This document shows positions 44,602 through 54,153 of a stretch of DNA of 64,000 bases, piece after piece (position 1 is the stretch's first letter; each line of letters opens with the position of its first letter). The notes beneath the pieces are model-generated. The model made no database searches. It saw only the letters and a list, made by a program, of their open reading frames with translations, and had not been told where the DNA came from. The stretch is from an uncultured Paracoccaceae bacterium (lineage in GTDB: Bacteria; Pseudomonadota; Alphaproteobacteria; Rhodobacterales; Rhodobacteraceae), in assembly GCA_947492825.1 (NCBI GenBank), contig CANLNT010000001.1, positions 1,736,001-1,800,000 on the forward strand, read 5' to 3'. The position numbers and the translations under genes are program-made.

Positions 44602-46173
44602 TTAGGACTTCTGGAACATGGCGAGCATCCGCCGTGTTACCATGAAGCCACCGAAAATATTGATCCCAGCCATAAAGACCGAGAGTGCGGCCAGGATCAT
44701 CACCAGCCATGATCCGGACCCGATCTGCATCAAGGCACCCAGAATGATGATCGACGAGATCGCGTTTGTAACCGCCATGAGCGGCGTGTGCAGGCTGTGC
44801 GCCACGCCCCAGATCACCTGGAAGCCGACAAAGACCGCCAGCACGAACACGATGAAGTGCTGCATAAAGCTCGCCGGGGCCACAAGGCCGACCAGCAAGA
44901 GCGCCGCCGCACCAACGGACAAAAGCGTGACCTGATTGCGGGTTTGCTGTTTGAAGTCCGCGACTTCCTTGGCGCGGATTTCTTCTGGCGTCAGTTCCTT
45001 GACCTCTGCCTTGGGCTGGGCCGCGATTGCAGCAACCTTGGGCGGTGGCGGCGGGAAGGTGACTGCCTTTTCGTGCGCGATGGTCGCGCCCCGGATCACG
45101 TCGTCTTCCATGTTGTGCACCACAACGCCGTCTTTTTCCGGCGTCAGGTCGGTCATCAGGTGACGGATGTTGGTGGCGTAAAGGGTCGAGGCTTGTGTTG
45201 CCATCCGGCTGGGGAAGTCGGTGTAGCCGATGATTGTCACACCGTTGTCGGTGACGATCTTTTCGTCCGCGACGGTCAGTTTGCAGTTGCCGCCTTTTTC
45301 CGCAGCCAGGTCGACGATGACCGAGCCGGGCTTCATCGCCTTGACCATATCTTCGGTCCAAAGCTCTGGCGCTTCGCGGTTCGGGATCAGCGCCGTGGTG
45401 ATGACGATGTCGACTTCTGGGGCCAATTCCCGGAACTTGGCAAGCTGAGCTTCGCGGAATTCTGGTGAGGAAACCGAAGCATAGCCACCAGTCGCAGCCC
45501 CATCCTGCTGTTCTTCCTCGAAGTCGAGGTAGACAAACTCTGCCCCCATGCTTTCGACCTGTTCGGCCACTTCGGGACGCACGTCAAAGGCCAGTGTCAC
45601 GGCACCCAGCGACGTGGATGTGCCAATCGCGGCCAATCCAGCCACCCCTGCGCCCACAACCAGCACCTTGGCCGGTGGTACTTTACCTGCGGCGGTGATT
45701 TGACCGGTGAAGAAGCGACCAAAGTTATTCCCCGCCTCGATCACGGCGCGGTAGCCTGCGATATTTGCCATCGAGGACAGCGCATCCATCTTTTGGGCGC
45801 GGCTGATACGCGGGATCATCTCCATCGCGATGACGGTGGTGCCTTTCTTGGCGGCGGCCTTCAACTTGGCCTCGTCCGCAACGGGCGAGAAGAAGGAAAT
45901 CAGCGTCTGACCATCGCGCAGGCGCTTCATTTCGGTGTCAGAAGGCGCGCGGACCTTGGCAACGGTATCCGCCTCTTTGAAAAGGGCTGCGGCGGTTTTG
46001 ACAACCTTGACGCCCGCCGCTTTATAGTCTGCGTCGCTGAATCCGGCGAGCGCCCCGGCCCCGGTTTCGATCAGGCATTCATGCCCCAGCTTTTGCAGGT
46101 CTTTTGCAGAAGCGGGCGTCATCGCGACGCGGGCTTCGCCCTCAAATACTTCTTTTGGCGCACCGATTTTCAC
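44602..46173 (-). CDS. pntA: NAD(P) transhydrogenase alpha subunit (fused alpha-1/alpha-2)
   Basis: NAD-binding subunit, 523 residues. The NAD domain starts [20 protein letters not shown], contains the Rossmann loop [19 protein letters not shown] and the RQD-loop-like region. Three to four C-terminal membrane segments (from about residue 420) show that alpha-1 and alpha-2 are one chain, as in E. coli, whereas some relatives such as Rhodospirillum split them. A Pro/Ala/Lys linker ([20 protein letters not shown]) connects the halves. It forms one operon with pntB. Confidence 0.97.
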   Translation of the reverse strand: MKIGAPKEVFEGEARVAMTPASAKDLQKLGHECLIETGAGALAGFSDADYKAAGVKVVKTAAALFKEADTVAKVRAPSDTEMKRLRDGQTLISFFSPVADEAKLKAAAKKGTTVIAMEMIPRISRAQKMDALSSMANIAGYRAVIEAGNNFGRFFTGQITAAGKVPPAKVLVVGAGVAGLAAIGTSTSLGAVTLAFDVRPEVAEQVESMGAEFVYLDFEEEQQDGAATGGYASVSSPEFREAQLAKFRELAPEVDIVITTALIPNREAPELWTEDMVKAMKPGSVIVDLAAEKGGNCKLTVADEKIVTDNGVTIIGYTDFPSRMATQASTLYATNIRHLMTDLTPEKDGVVVHNMEDDVIRGATIAHEKAVTFPPPPPKVAAIAAQPKAEVKELTPEEIRAKEVADFKQQTRNQVTLLSVGAAALLLVGLVAPASFMQHFIVFVLAVFVGFQVIWGVAHSLHTPLMAVTNAISSIIILGALMQIGSGSWLVMILAALSVFMAGINIFGGFMVTRRMLAMFQKS

Positions 46174-46268
46174 GAAGGATCCCCCTTAGACGGTCAGCTT
46201 TGGCGGTTGGTTATCGCGCTGAACAATGTTTCACAAGAGAGGGCCAGCGCATCCCAGCGGTGTTAGCG

Positions 46269-46712
46269 CTAAACCCAGCGCCGGGTGTTTGCTGCATAGG
46301 CATCAAAGGCCGGGCCGAACGCTGTACGCAGCCGGGCCTCTTCGGCGGTGATAAACCGTAAGTGGATGACCCACATGAAGACCGGCACCAGCAACAGACC
46401 GATAGGCGCGTCCCAGCGTAGGGCCAGCCCTGCCAGAATTAGTGCATCGCCCAGATAAATCGGGTTTCGGCTGTACGCAAAGATACCGGTATCGACCAGC
46501 ACACGCGGTCGCATATGCGGGATCACGGTAGTGCGCTTGCGCTGCATTTCCCAGATCGCGGCCAGCATCAGGGCAAGGCCGACGCAGACCAACACGGTGC
46601 CAAGCCATTTGGGTAAGGCAAGTGTCACGACGCTCTGGCTGAACCATGTCAGAACGGCAAAGGCCAATAGCCAGATCGGCGGCAGATCAATCCATTTCAT
46701 GTGGGTCACCAT
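46269..46712 (-). CDS. Isoprenylcysteine carboxyl methyltransferase-like membrane protein
   Basis: 147 residues with about four membrane segments. The C-terminal SAM-binding signature RPRVLVDTGIFAYSRNPIYLG and the EEARLRTAFGPAFDAYAANT stretch are typical of the PEMT/ICMT family. The substrate is unknown: phospholipid, quinone-like lipid or protein. The ATG at 46712 has AAGGGGG at a good distance; an ATG four codons later is also possible. Divergent from the SDR gene. Confidence 0.82.
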   Translation of the reverse strand: MVTHMKWIDLPPIWLLAFAVLTWFSQSVVTLALPKWLGTVLVCVGLALMLAAIWEMQRKRTTVIPHMRPRVLVDTGIFAYSRNPIYLGDALILAGLALRWDAPIGLLLVPVFMWVIHLRFITAEEARLRTAFGPAFDAYAANTRRWV

Positions 46713-46767
46713 GCCCCCTTGCTCGCGCGCTGTCACCCGGTAGTCTGACCACAATCAAGGGGGCATC

Positions 46768-47526
46768 ATGGACCACAGCGGGAAACATGCGCTGGTGACC
46801 GGCGGCGGAACCGGCATCGGGCGCGGTATTGCAGAGGCATTGGCCGCAAGCGGCGCCGAAGTCACGATCACCGGGCGGCGTCTGGATGTGCTTGAAGGTG
46901 TCGCCGCCAGCAGCCCGCGCTTGCACGCTTTGCAGATGGATGTGGCGGATGAAGCATCGGTGCGGGACGGGGTCGCCAGCGCCGCAGCGGCGCGCGGCCC
47001 GGTTGAAATTTGCGTGGCCAATGCGGGCATCGCTGAAGGTGGCGCTTTTGCCGGTCTGAGCCTTGCTGATTGGCGGCGTACCATGCAGATCAATCTTGAT
47101 GGTGTGTTTCTGACGTTTCAAGCCGCGATGGCAACGCTCGCCCCTGATGCGGCGGCGCGGATGATCGTCATCTCCTCTATCGCCGGGGTGCGAGGTCTCA
47201 AAGGGGCGATCCCCTACACTGTCACCAAGCACGGGGTGATCGGGCTGATCCGGGGCCTGTCAGAGGAATACATGCGCAGTGGGATCACGTTCAATGCGAT
47301 CTGTCCGGGTTACGTGGACACCGACATCGTGCAAAATCAGATTCCCCGGCTGATGCGCCGTTTTGACACCGATGAGGCAGGCGCGATCAAAGCTATCGCC
47401 AAAGGCAACCGGCATCAGCGGCTGCTGGAGGTAGACGAGACAACCTCTGCCGCGATGTGGCTCTGTTCCGACGGGGCGCGCAGCATCAACGGGCAGTGTA
47501 TTCAGATTTCGGGCGGACAGGTCTAG
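46768..47526 (+). CDS. Short-chain dehydrogenase/reductase
   Basis: 252-residue classical SDR. Cofactor motif TGGGTGIG (residues 11-18), ANAG (about 88-91), catalytic Ser in ISSIAG, and YTVTK with the Tyr and Lys; PGYVDTDIV follows. The residues after the cofactor motif include TGRR, which suggests NADP preference. The family is close to 3-hydroxybutyrate dehydrogenase and FabG-like enzymes; the substrate is not known. AAGGGGG lies before the ATG. Confidence 0.92.
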   Translation: MDHSGKHALVTGGGTGIGRGIAEALAASGAEVTITGRRLDVLEGVAASSPRLHALQMDVADEASVRDGVASAAAARGPVEICVANAGIAEGGAFAGLSLADWRRTMQINLDGVFLTFQAAMATLAPDAAARMIVISSIAGVRGLKGAIPYTVTKHGVIGLIRGLSEEYMRSGITFNAICPGYVDTDIVQNQIPRLMRRFDTDEAGAIKAIAKGNRHQRLLEVDETTSAAMWLCSDGARSINGQCIQISGGQV

Positions 47527-47547
47527 GCGACCAAAGGAGGGGCGGCG

Positions 47548-47895
47548 ATGATTGCGACAATCCTAACGCTGGTAGTGGCGGCGATTCATCTCTATTTCAC
47601 TTTGCTCGAAATGGTACGCTGGGAACACCCGCGCACCCGCGCGATCTTTGGCACCACGGCGGAACTGGCCGCAGAGACCAAGGTGATGGCCGCCAATCAG
47701 GGGCTTTATAACGCCTTTCTGGCCGTGGGACTGATTTTTGGCGCAGCCACTGGCAACACACCGATGGTTGCCTTTCTTTTGGCCTGTGTGATCGTTGCCG
47801 GGGCCTATGCCGCCACGACAATGGGCAAGCGTGTGTTGCTGGTTCAAAGCCTTCCTGCAGTCCTGGCTTTGGGGGCGTTGGCGCTGGGGATCTAA
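47548..47895 (+). CDS. DUF1304 family membrane protein
   Basis: 115 residues with four membrane segments. It shows the DUF1304 marks: AAIHLYFTLLEMVRWEHP, FGTTAELAAETKVMAANQGLYNAFLAVGL in outline, and the basic loop MGKRVLLVQSLPA. Function unknown. It starts 21 bases after the SDR stop with AAAGGAGGGG upstream and is likely in the same transcript. Confidence 0.9.
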   Translation: MIATILTLVVAAIHLYFTLLEMVRWEHPRTRAIFGTTAELAAETKVMAANQGLYNAFLAVGLIFGAATGNTPMVAFLLACVIVAGAYAATTMGKRVLLVQSLPAVLALGALALGI

Positions 47896-47955
47896 AGCGC
47901 GCGCTTGCTGTACTATCCGGCAAGGACCGGCAATTTGTTGCCAAACCCCATTTTG

Positions 47956-47991
47956 GATTAGGGTAAAATCACTCGAGGCGTTACCCTAATC
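47956..47991. promoter_or_regulatory. Perfect 11-bp inverted repeat upstream of the RTX gene
   Basis: Arms GATTAGGGTAA (47956-47966) and TTACCCTAATC (47981-47991) with a 14-base spacer. No U-run follows, so an operator for a dimeric regulator is more likely than a terminator. It lies 81 bases upstream of the RTX ATG. Confidence 0.5.
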
Positions 47992-48007
47992 GTGTTTAAG
48001 TTCAGCG

Positions 48008-48036
48008 GCGATCGGTCACTTTTTTGCGCCGATCGC
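48008..48036 (+). promoter_or_regulatory. Leader stem-loop before the RTX gene
   Basis: Arms GCGATCGG (48008-48015) and CCGATCGC (48029-48036) around a 13-base loop containing TTTTTT, 35 bases before the RTX start codon. It could be part of the leader RNA or a second protein-binding site. Confidence 0.35.
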
Positions 48037-48071
48037 GGGTGAGCGATGTCAATTTGTAAAGGAGTATTTTC

Positions 48072-49328
48072 ATGCCTGAACTCATTACCGGAACCAACAC
48101 CTCGATCAGCATCAGCGATGACATCCATCGGATCGTCGCGACGACCGCGACGGTGTCTGGCGGGATTACTTTCAGCGGCAGCACCAGCCCAGGCCAGTTA
48201 TCGGTTGCCGGGACCGTTTCTTCGGCCTCAGGATCGTCCAGTGACGGGCTCTTTCTTAACGGGAACGATCTGATCACCGTCACGCAAACCGGTTCGGTCT
48301 ATGCCACCGATGACGGCATCGTCAGCACAGGTGCCGGGAACAGGGTCAATGTTGCGGGTTATGTTTTTGGTGGCGACAACGGGCTCTTCAACTTTGCCGC
48401 AGACTATGAAGCGACGATCACCCAGACCGGCGTGGTCCAGGGCGGATCAAACCGGCAAGGCACAGACACAAGCATCCCATTTGCCGCAGCCGTCGCGATG
48501 TCCCAATCGGGTTTGGCGACAATCCACAACCACGGCACGATCCTGGCAGACACGAACCCGACAACGGGCGGCACCATTGCTGTGCTGAATGCAACCAGTA
48601 GCGGGATTTCAGATAACGCCTTGGGTTTCAATCCGACGTTTGAATCTTCTTTGCATTTCTACAACACCGGCATCGTCGAAGGCGATATTCTGTTTGCGGC
48701 AGGCGAAGACCTTTATGACGGGCGCGGCGGCGGGTTTGTGAATGGTGAGATCGCCATGGGGTCCGATGATGACATCTTTCGCGGCGGGGCATTGGCGGAA
48801 ACCGCGATCGGCGGCGGCGGCGAAGATCTTATGATTGGTGGTGCCGGTGATGACGACCTGAGCGGCGGCGGCGGCACTGATGACCTGCGCGGCGGGCAAG
48901 GCGATGACACATTGCGTGGCGACAATGGCAACGACAGCATGCGTGGCAACAAAGGCAATGACGACATACGTGGCGGCAGCGGCAATGACAACATGCGCGG
49001 CGGTCACGGGGACGATAACATGGTGGGCGGCGGCGGTTCCGATGTGATCTTTGGCGATCGCGGTGATGATGCGATGTCCGGCGGCACAGGCGGCGATACA
49101 TTCGTGTTCCGCAGCGGTTTTGGTCATGATGTCATCTCGGACTTCAGCGACAACAACAATGAAAAGATCAATCTCAGGGATGTCGCGGCCATCACGGGGT
49201 TTGGTGATTTGGTGAACAACCATTTGACCCAAGACAATGGGGACGCGGTGATCACGGTCGGCGACAATTCGATCCGATTGACGGGTTTTGCTGCGAGCGC
49301 GCTCGACGCAGGCGATTTTCTGTTCTGA
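48072..49328 (+). CDS. RTX calcium-binding protein, type I secretion substrate
   Basis: 418 residues, no N-terminal signal peptide. Residues about 20-230 are Gly/Thr/Ser-rich, probably a beta-solenoid. Residues 248-341 carry around ten glycine-rich RTX nonapeptides (GGxGxDxL type, such as GGAGDDDLSG and GGQGDDTLRG), which fold on Ca2+ outside the cell. The C-terminus (DTFVFRSGFGHDVISDFSD to LDAGDFLF) is the usual uncleaved type I secretion signal. A strong ribosome site (AAAGGAG) precedes the ATG. It is convergent with the exporter genes. Function beyond Ca2+-dependent surface protein is unknown. Confidence 0.9.
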   Translation: MPELITGTNTSISISDDIHRIVATTATVSGGITFSGSTSPGQLSVAGTVSSASGSSSDGLFLNGNDLITVTQTGSVYATDDGIVSTGAGNRVNVAGYVFGGDNGLFNFAADYEATITQTGVVQGGSNRQGTDTSIPFAAAVAMSQSGLATIHNHGTILADTNPTTGGTIAVLNATSSGISDNALGFNPTFESSLHFYNTGIVEGDILFAAGEDLYDGRGGGFVNGEIAMGSDDDIFRGGALAETAIGGGGEDLMIGGAGDDDLSGGGGTDDLRGGQGDDTLRGDNGNDSMRGNKGNDDIRGGSGNDNMRGGHGDDNMVGGGGSDVIFGDRGDDAMSGGTGGDTFVFRSGFGHDVISDFSDNNNEKINLRDVAAITGFGDLVNNHLTQDNGDAVITVGDNSIRLTGFAASALDAGDFLF

Positions 49329-49350
49329 GCTTTGGGGCGGTGCTGTGTGG

Positions 49351-50520
49351 CTACGGCTCGCGCAGCGCCTCTCGCGACCGGTAAAGCGGCTTGGTCAGAT
49401 AGTGTAGCACCGTCTTTTCACCGGTGTGCAGTTCCACAGCGGCCTGCATGCCGGGACGGATCAGGATTTGCTGCTGGCGTGCGTCAAGATTGGCAGTGTC
49501 GACCTTCAGCGTCACCTTATAGTGCGCATCCTCGTCGGCCCGGCGTTCGTCTTTGAAGGTATCAGCAGAGATCACCGTGACCTGACCGGTCAGGCTGCCG
49601 TAGATCGTGTAATCGTAAGCCGAAAACTTGATTGTCGCCGCTTGACCTGGAACAACGTTGGCGATGTCCTCGGGCTTCACATGGGCTTCGACAAAGAGTT
49701 CGTCATCCAGTGGGATGATCTGGAAAATTTCTTCGCCCGGACGCACGACGCCACCGATGGTGGTGACACCCAAATTGTTGACGATACCGCGCATCGGTGC
49801 GCGGATCGTCGTACGCTGCAACCGGTCAGAGGCCATGCGCAGATCTTGGGCCAGTGTTGCCAGTTGCTGCAATGTCTCGGAATAGGCCCCTGCCCGTTCA
49901 AGTTCTGCCCCGGTGACGATTTCGTTGTATTTCACCTCTGCATCGGCGTGGGCCTTGCGCGCGCGGGTTGTTTCCAGCAGCGACACGATTTCGCGGGCAT
50001 ACATATCTTCCATGCTTGCCAATTCGCGCTTGGTCTCGGTCAGGACCCGCTGCGCGCCGTCCACCTTGGCCGCGTAATCAGACTGTCGTGCCGCCAGCAG
50101 CGCCCGTTCAGAGGCGAGGATTTCGGGGCTACGCGCCGCAACATCGGCGGGCACCGTGAAATCGAACTGTCCCGCGATCTCGGCCTCGAGCCGCAGCCGC
50201 CGGATTTCGGCAGCAATCACCTGATCTTCGAGGTCGGTGACAGAGGTTGAAAACTGGGTGCCACGCAGGCGCGCCAGCACATCGCCTTTTTGCACCACAT
50301 GGCCTTCACCGACGAGCAGTTCGGCCAGAATACCGCCTTCGAGGTTCTGGATGATCTGCGGGCGCGAGGCGCTGACAACCTCGCCCGGGGCGCGGACGAT
50401 TTCGTCAATCCAGGCGAATTTCGCCCAAAGCAGGAACAGCAAAACCGTGGCCCCAACCAGCCAGATCGTCAGGCTGGAGCCACGCATGCCGCTTTCGAAT
50501 TCTGCGTCAACGGTCGCCAT
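49351..50520 (-). CDS. Type I secretion membrane fusion protein (HlyD family)
   Basis: 389 residues: a cytoplasmic N-terminus, one membrane helix (about 18-36, LTIWLVGATVLLFLLWAKFAW region), then a periplasmic part with the lipoyl halves (VVSASRPQIIQNLEGGILAE; IRAPMRGIVNNLGVTTIGG), a long coiled hairpin (about 95-250) and the C-terminal beta-barrel. It bridges the ABC exporter and TolC. Its ATG shares a base with the ABC gene stop (TGATG). Confidence 0.95.
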   Translation of the reverse strand: MATVDAEFESGMRGSSLTIWLVGATVLLFLLWAKFAWIDEIVRAPGEVVSASRPQIIQNLEGGILAELLVGEGHVVQKGDVLARLRGTQFSTSVTDLEDQVIAAEIRRLRLEAEIAGQFDFTVPADVAARSPEILASERALLAARQSDYAAKVDGAQRVLTETKRELASMEDMYAREIVSLLETTRARKAHADAEVKYNEIVTGAELERAGAYSETLQQLATLAQDLRMASDRLQRTTIRAPMRGIVNNLGVTTIGGVVRPGEEIFQIIPLDDELFVEAHVKPEDIANVVPGQAATIKFSAYDYTIYGSLTGQVTVISADTFKDERRADEDAHYKVTLKVDTANLDARQQQILIRPGMQAAVELHTGEKTVLHYLTKPLYRSREALREP

Positions 50521-52769
50521 CAGCCCGCCTTTTTCTTGTTCTTTTGCATATGCGCCAGCACTTCATCGCGGGGGCCATCCACGGACAGCCGCCCGTTTTG
50601 CAGGATCGTGACCCGGTCCGTCAGTTGCAGGATCGGCACCCGGTGGGTCGCGATGATCGCGGTGCGGCCTTCAAGCCACGTGGACAGGCGGCTAACAAGG
50701 GTCTGTTCCAACGTCTGGTCGAGGGCGGCAGTGGGTTCGTCCAGCAGGCAGACGCGCGGGTCTTGCAGCCACAGCCGCGCCCAGCCGATGGATTGGCGCT
50801 GGCCGATGGACAGACCTTCGCCCCCGTCGCGGATTTCAAGGTCGAGGCCTTTAGGGTGGTTCGCGACAAAGGGGCCGAGGCCAGCAAAATCGAGGGCGGC
50901 CATCAGGCGATTGTCGTCGCGTTCCAGCAGCGTCAGGTTCAGGTTCTCGCGCAAGGTGCCGGCGAACAACCGTACCTCTTGCCCCAGATAGCCGATGGAC
51001 CGGCGCAGGTCGCGGGACATCACTTGCCCCATATCCACCCCGTCGATCAAGACGCGACCTGTGGTCGGGCGGTGCAGGCCGGACAGGACTTTCAGCAGCG
51101 TGGACTTGCCAGAGCCATTGGCCCCAAGGATCGCCACGTGTTGGCCTGCCGGAATTTTCAGGGCCGGAATATCAAGGGTTCGCGCGCCGTCCTGATCATA
51201 GGCATAACCCATCTCGCGGATCTCATATTCACCGCGCAGCGCCTCGCGGCGCAGATAGGTACGGTCTTCTTCGTTGTCCTGTGGCGCGTCCGCGATCTGG
51301 TCCAGCGCCTCGAGTGCAGCTTTGACGTTGGCCCAACGTGCCAGCGTCGCGGCAAGGCCGGTCAGTGGGCCAAGGGTACGGCTGGTCAGGATGCCTACCG
51401 CAATGATCGTGCCGATCGTAAACGTGCCCTGAAACACCATGAAAGTGCCGACCACAACGGCGGCCACATAGGTCGCTTGCTGGACGCCCTGGGACCAGAA
51501 CGTCAGCGTTGTTGCCAGTTTGCGTTGTTCAGACGTGGCGATAGAAGAAAGTGCCGTCAGTTCACCCCAGATGCGGCGAAAGCGTTCTTCGCCCCGCTGC
51601 GCCTTGATCGTATCGGCATCATAGATAGCTTCGTGCAGCAGGCGGCTGGATTTGGTGCTGGCACCTTGTGTGGCAAGCGTCAGCTCCATCATCTTTTTCT
51701 GCATAAAGAAGCTGGGCAGCACCATCAGAATACCGCCAATGAACAACACCCAGACCACGTTGCCGCCAATGCTGGCGACAAGGGCAAGGAACAGCACGAT
51801 GAACGGCAAATCCGTCAGGGTGCCAATGGTCGAGGCCGTGAAAAATTCGCGGATGGCCGAAAACTCGCGCACGGCGGCAAAGGTGCCCGAAGGCGTCTGG
51901 CCCGGCTGACCGGCGCGCATGCCCAGCAAGCGATCCATCAGCAGGGTCTGGATACGCATCTCGATCCGGCGGCCTGCGCCGTCCATCAGCCGCGCACGGG
52001 CGATGCGTAGGAAAGCCTCGAGCAGCATCGCCATGCCCGCACCGATGGCCAGCACCCAAAGGGTCGCGATGGATTGGTGCGGGATGACCCGGTCATAGAC
52101 CTGCAACGAAAACAGCGCCACGGCGACAGCCAAGAGGTTCGCCACAAAGGACCCCAGCGCCACCTCACCCACGATCCGGCGGAATTTGTAGATTTCACCC
52201 CAGAACCAATGCGCCTTGAGCCCGCTGGTGGCGTGGCGGCGGTTCAATTCGGTCAGCGCGATATCGGCGCGGATGATCTTGCCTGCGAAAACCGGCAGGA
52301 ATTCATCAAGCGCCACTTCGGCCTGATTGTCAGTCTGGGTGGTGTCGTAAACGGTCAGCGTGTCGCCATCCTGACGCAGGACCAGCACCACCTGCCCGCT
52401 GGTCATCTCGGCCAGTGCGGGCCACATCTTGGATTTGGGTGGCCGGGCCGTGGTGACATTGGCGATCAGGCCGACGTTGGACAGGGCCGCCGCGATCGCG
52501 TCACTGGACAAATCATCGCTGTCGGCGGTCAGCCGTTCAAGGATATCGGTCTTTTGCAGTTCGACCCCAAGGATCCCTGCGTAGACGGCGGCAATGTCCG
52601 CGCGGTGAACGGCGCGTTCACTGAACCGCGATGTGGGTTCTTCGACGTGGACGATGGGGGCTTCGTCAACGGTGTTGGCAACCGCCACTTCGACCTGTTT
52701 CGGCACGATCCGGCCCAGCTTGGCCCCTTGGGTGGCGTTCATGTCAAAAGCCAGCACCGGTCCGGTCAT
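50520..52769 (-). CDS. Type I secretion ABC exporter with degenerate C39-like domain
   Basis: 749 residues. The N-terminal region (about 50-170) has the shape of a C39 peptidase but shows no catalytic cysteine, as in LapB/HlyB-type exporters, where it binds substrate rather than cutting it. A six-helix membrane domain spans roughly 200-470. The nucleotide-binding domain holds Walker A (GANGSGKSTLLKVLSG), signature (LSIGQRQSIGWARL, with Ile in place of the usual Gly in SGGQ) and Walker B (VCLLDEPTAALD). It energises secretion of the adjacent adhesin and perhaps the RTX protein. Confidence 0.95.
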   Translation of the reverse strand: MTGPVLAFDMNATQGAKLGRIVPKQVEVAVANTVDEAPIVHVEEPTSRFSERAVHRADIAAVYAGILGVELQKTDILERLTADSDDLSSDAIAAALSNVGLIANVTTARPPKSKMWPALAEMTSGQVVLVLRQDGDTLTVYDTTQTDNQAEVALDEFLPVFAGKIIRADIALTELNRRHATSGLKAHWFWGEIYKFRRIVGEVALGSFVANLLAVAVALFSLQVYDRVIPHQSIATLWVLAIGAGMAMLLEAFLRIARARLMDGAGRRIEMRIQTLLMDRLLGMRAGQPGQTPSGTFAAVREFSAIREFFTASTIGTLTDLPFIVLFLALVASIGGNVVWVLFIGGILMVLPSFFMQKKMMELTLATQGASTKSSRLLHEAIYDADTIKAQRGEERFRRIWGELTALSSIATSEQRKLATTLTFWSQGVQQATYVAAVVVGTFMVFQGTFTIGTIIAVGILTSRTLGPLTGLAATLARWANVKAALEALDQIADAPQDNEEDRTYLRREALRGEYEIREMGYAYDQDGARTLDIPALKIPAGQHVAILGANGSGKSTLLKVLSGLHRPTTGRVLIDGVDMGQVMSRDLRRSIGYLGQEVRLFAGTLRENLNLTLLERDDNRLMAALDFAGLGPFVANHPKGLDLEIRDGGEGLSIGQRQSIGWARLWLQDPRVCLLDEPTAALDQTLEQTLVSRLSTWLEGRTAIIATHRVPILQLTDRVTILQNGRLSVDGPRDEVLAHMQKNKKKAG

Positions 52770-54076
52770 ATCTTGTCCCCGTCCACCAGCACGCCCTTTT
52801 GCGCCGCGATTTGAAGCGCGACACGCGCCACATCGAATTTTAGTGCTGCGGCCTCACGCTCTGCCCGGACCTTGGTTTCGAAAAGGCCAACGGTTTCGGG
52901 CACAGACCGGGTGCCTTCGCGTTGCTGGGCGGCGTAGACTTGGTAATTCGATGCGGCCTGCGCGGCGAGCGTTTGCGCCTGCGCCTCTTGCCGTTGTAGC
53001 GAGGCGAGTTCCGCCTCCAGCGCGCGCAGGGTGCGGTTCGTATCTTCGCGCACCTGCCCCACGCGGGCATTGGCGGCGGCTTGGGTTTCTTCCAACGCTT
53101 TGAGCGATGCGCCGGTGCCAAACCCGATCCCTGCCCCGCCGAGATTTAGCCCCGTGTTGGTCTCTCCACCCGACCGGCTGGCCGATGCGGTCAAACTGGG
53201 CAACAGCCCTGCGCGGGCCGCGCGGGCCTCGGCCATGGCGCGGGATGCCTCGGCCTCTGCCTTGAGCACGGCCAAGGGCTTGGCTGTGTGTTCGGCGCCA
53301 ATGGTCGAGATGCCGGTGATCCCGTCAACAGAGCTGGCCGACATGGCCGACAATTCGGCCAAAGCGGTATTCGTGGCCTCTTTGTCAGAGGCCATCTGCG
53401 CCTGCATCTGGTTCAGCTTTTGCTGCACGATGTTCAGGTCCACGCGGCTTGAAATGCCACCCTTCACCCGTTCGGACATGATGTAGGCGTAGCGTTCCAT
53501 CTGCGCCATGGCGTCTGCGTTCACCTGCGCCTGCGCGCGCGATTTTTCGGCAGCCAGATACAGCTCCAACCCCTGCAGGACGCGTTCATTGGTGTCCTGC
53601 GCCAGTGCCACTGCAGCCACTTCCACGTCAGCGGCAGCATAGTCGCGCTCTGCCTTTTTGCCGCCGTTGTCAAAGAGGACAGCATCGACGACCAGCGAGG
53701 TCACCACGTCACCCAAAGACGTCAGAGAGACGTTGGGGCCAATCGTTGGCAGCCAGTTGGAATTGCGCGCCTCTGACCGCAAACGCGCGGCGCGCAGGTC
53801 CGCCTCTGCCGCGCGGGAATTGGCGGCCAGGACGGCGTTTGAAACCTGGGCGTAAGGGCCAGAAGGCAGCAAGGAGCGTCGGTCAATCAGGCTTTCGATG
53901 ATCGCAGAGCTGTCGCCATTGGCCTGCACTGGGGTCAGCGCCTGCGTGCTGGGTTGGCTGGCCGCCCCCATTGAGGGCAAGGATGGGATGTTGTCGCCCA
54001 TGCCTTCCATACAGCCCGCAAGAGCCATCGCTGCGCAAAGCGCACTTGTTCTGTAGAAAACTGCCTGTCGTACCAC
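52766..54076 (-). CDS. TolC-family outer-membrane channel, lipoprotein
   Basis: 436 residues. A signal peptide ends in LAGC (Cys22), so this TolC is lipidated, as many exporter-linked ones are. The rest is coiled-coil-forming (ALTPVQANGDSS, ADLRAARLRSEARN, RVDLNIVQQKLNQMQAQM), as expected for the periplasmic helical barrel with beta strands inserted in the outer membrane. It completes the type I secretion tunnel. Its stop overlaps the ABC gene start by four bases. Confidence 0.93.
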   Translation of the reverse strand: MVRQAVFYRTSALCAAMALAGCMEGMGDNIPSLPSMGAASQPSTQALTPVQANGDSSAIIESLIDRRSLLPSGPYAQVSNAVLAANSRAAEADLRAARLRSEARNSNWLPTIGPNVSLTSLGDVVTSLVVDAVLFDNGGKKAERDYAAADVEVAAVALAQDTNERVLQGLELYLAAEKSRAQAQVNADAMAQMERYAYIMSERVKGGISSRVDLNIVQQKLNQMQAQMASDKEATNTALAELSAMSASSVDGITGISTIGAEHTAKPLAVLKAEAEASRAMAEARAARAGLLPSLTASASRSGGETNTGLNLGGAGIGFGTGASLKALEETQAAANARVGQVREDTNRTLRALEAELASLQRQEAQAQTLAAQAASNYQVYAAQQREGTRSVPETVGLFETKVRAEREAAALKFDVARVALQIAAQKGVLVDGDKI

Positions 54077-54117
54077 CGCTTGTGCCCCGGATGTTTATTA
54101 TTGTCGCTTGGGCGAAA

Positions 54118-54141
54118 CGGGGCCGGATCTGGCCGGCCCCG
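54118..54141. terminator. Stem-loop between adhesin and exporter genes
   Basis: A 9-bp stem (CGGGGCCGG / CCGGCCCCG, 6-base loop) sits 12 bases past the adhesin stop and before the TolC gene. On the minus strand it is followed by TTTC. Probably a partial terminator that keeps exporter expression below that of the adhesin. Confidence 0.55.
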
Positions 54142-54153
54142 GTCTTTGTCGTC

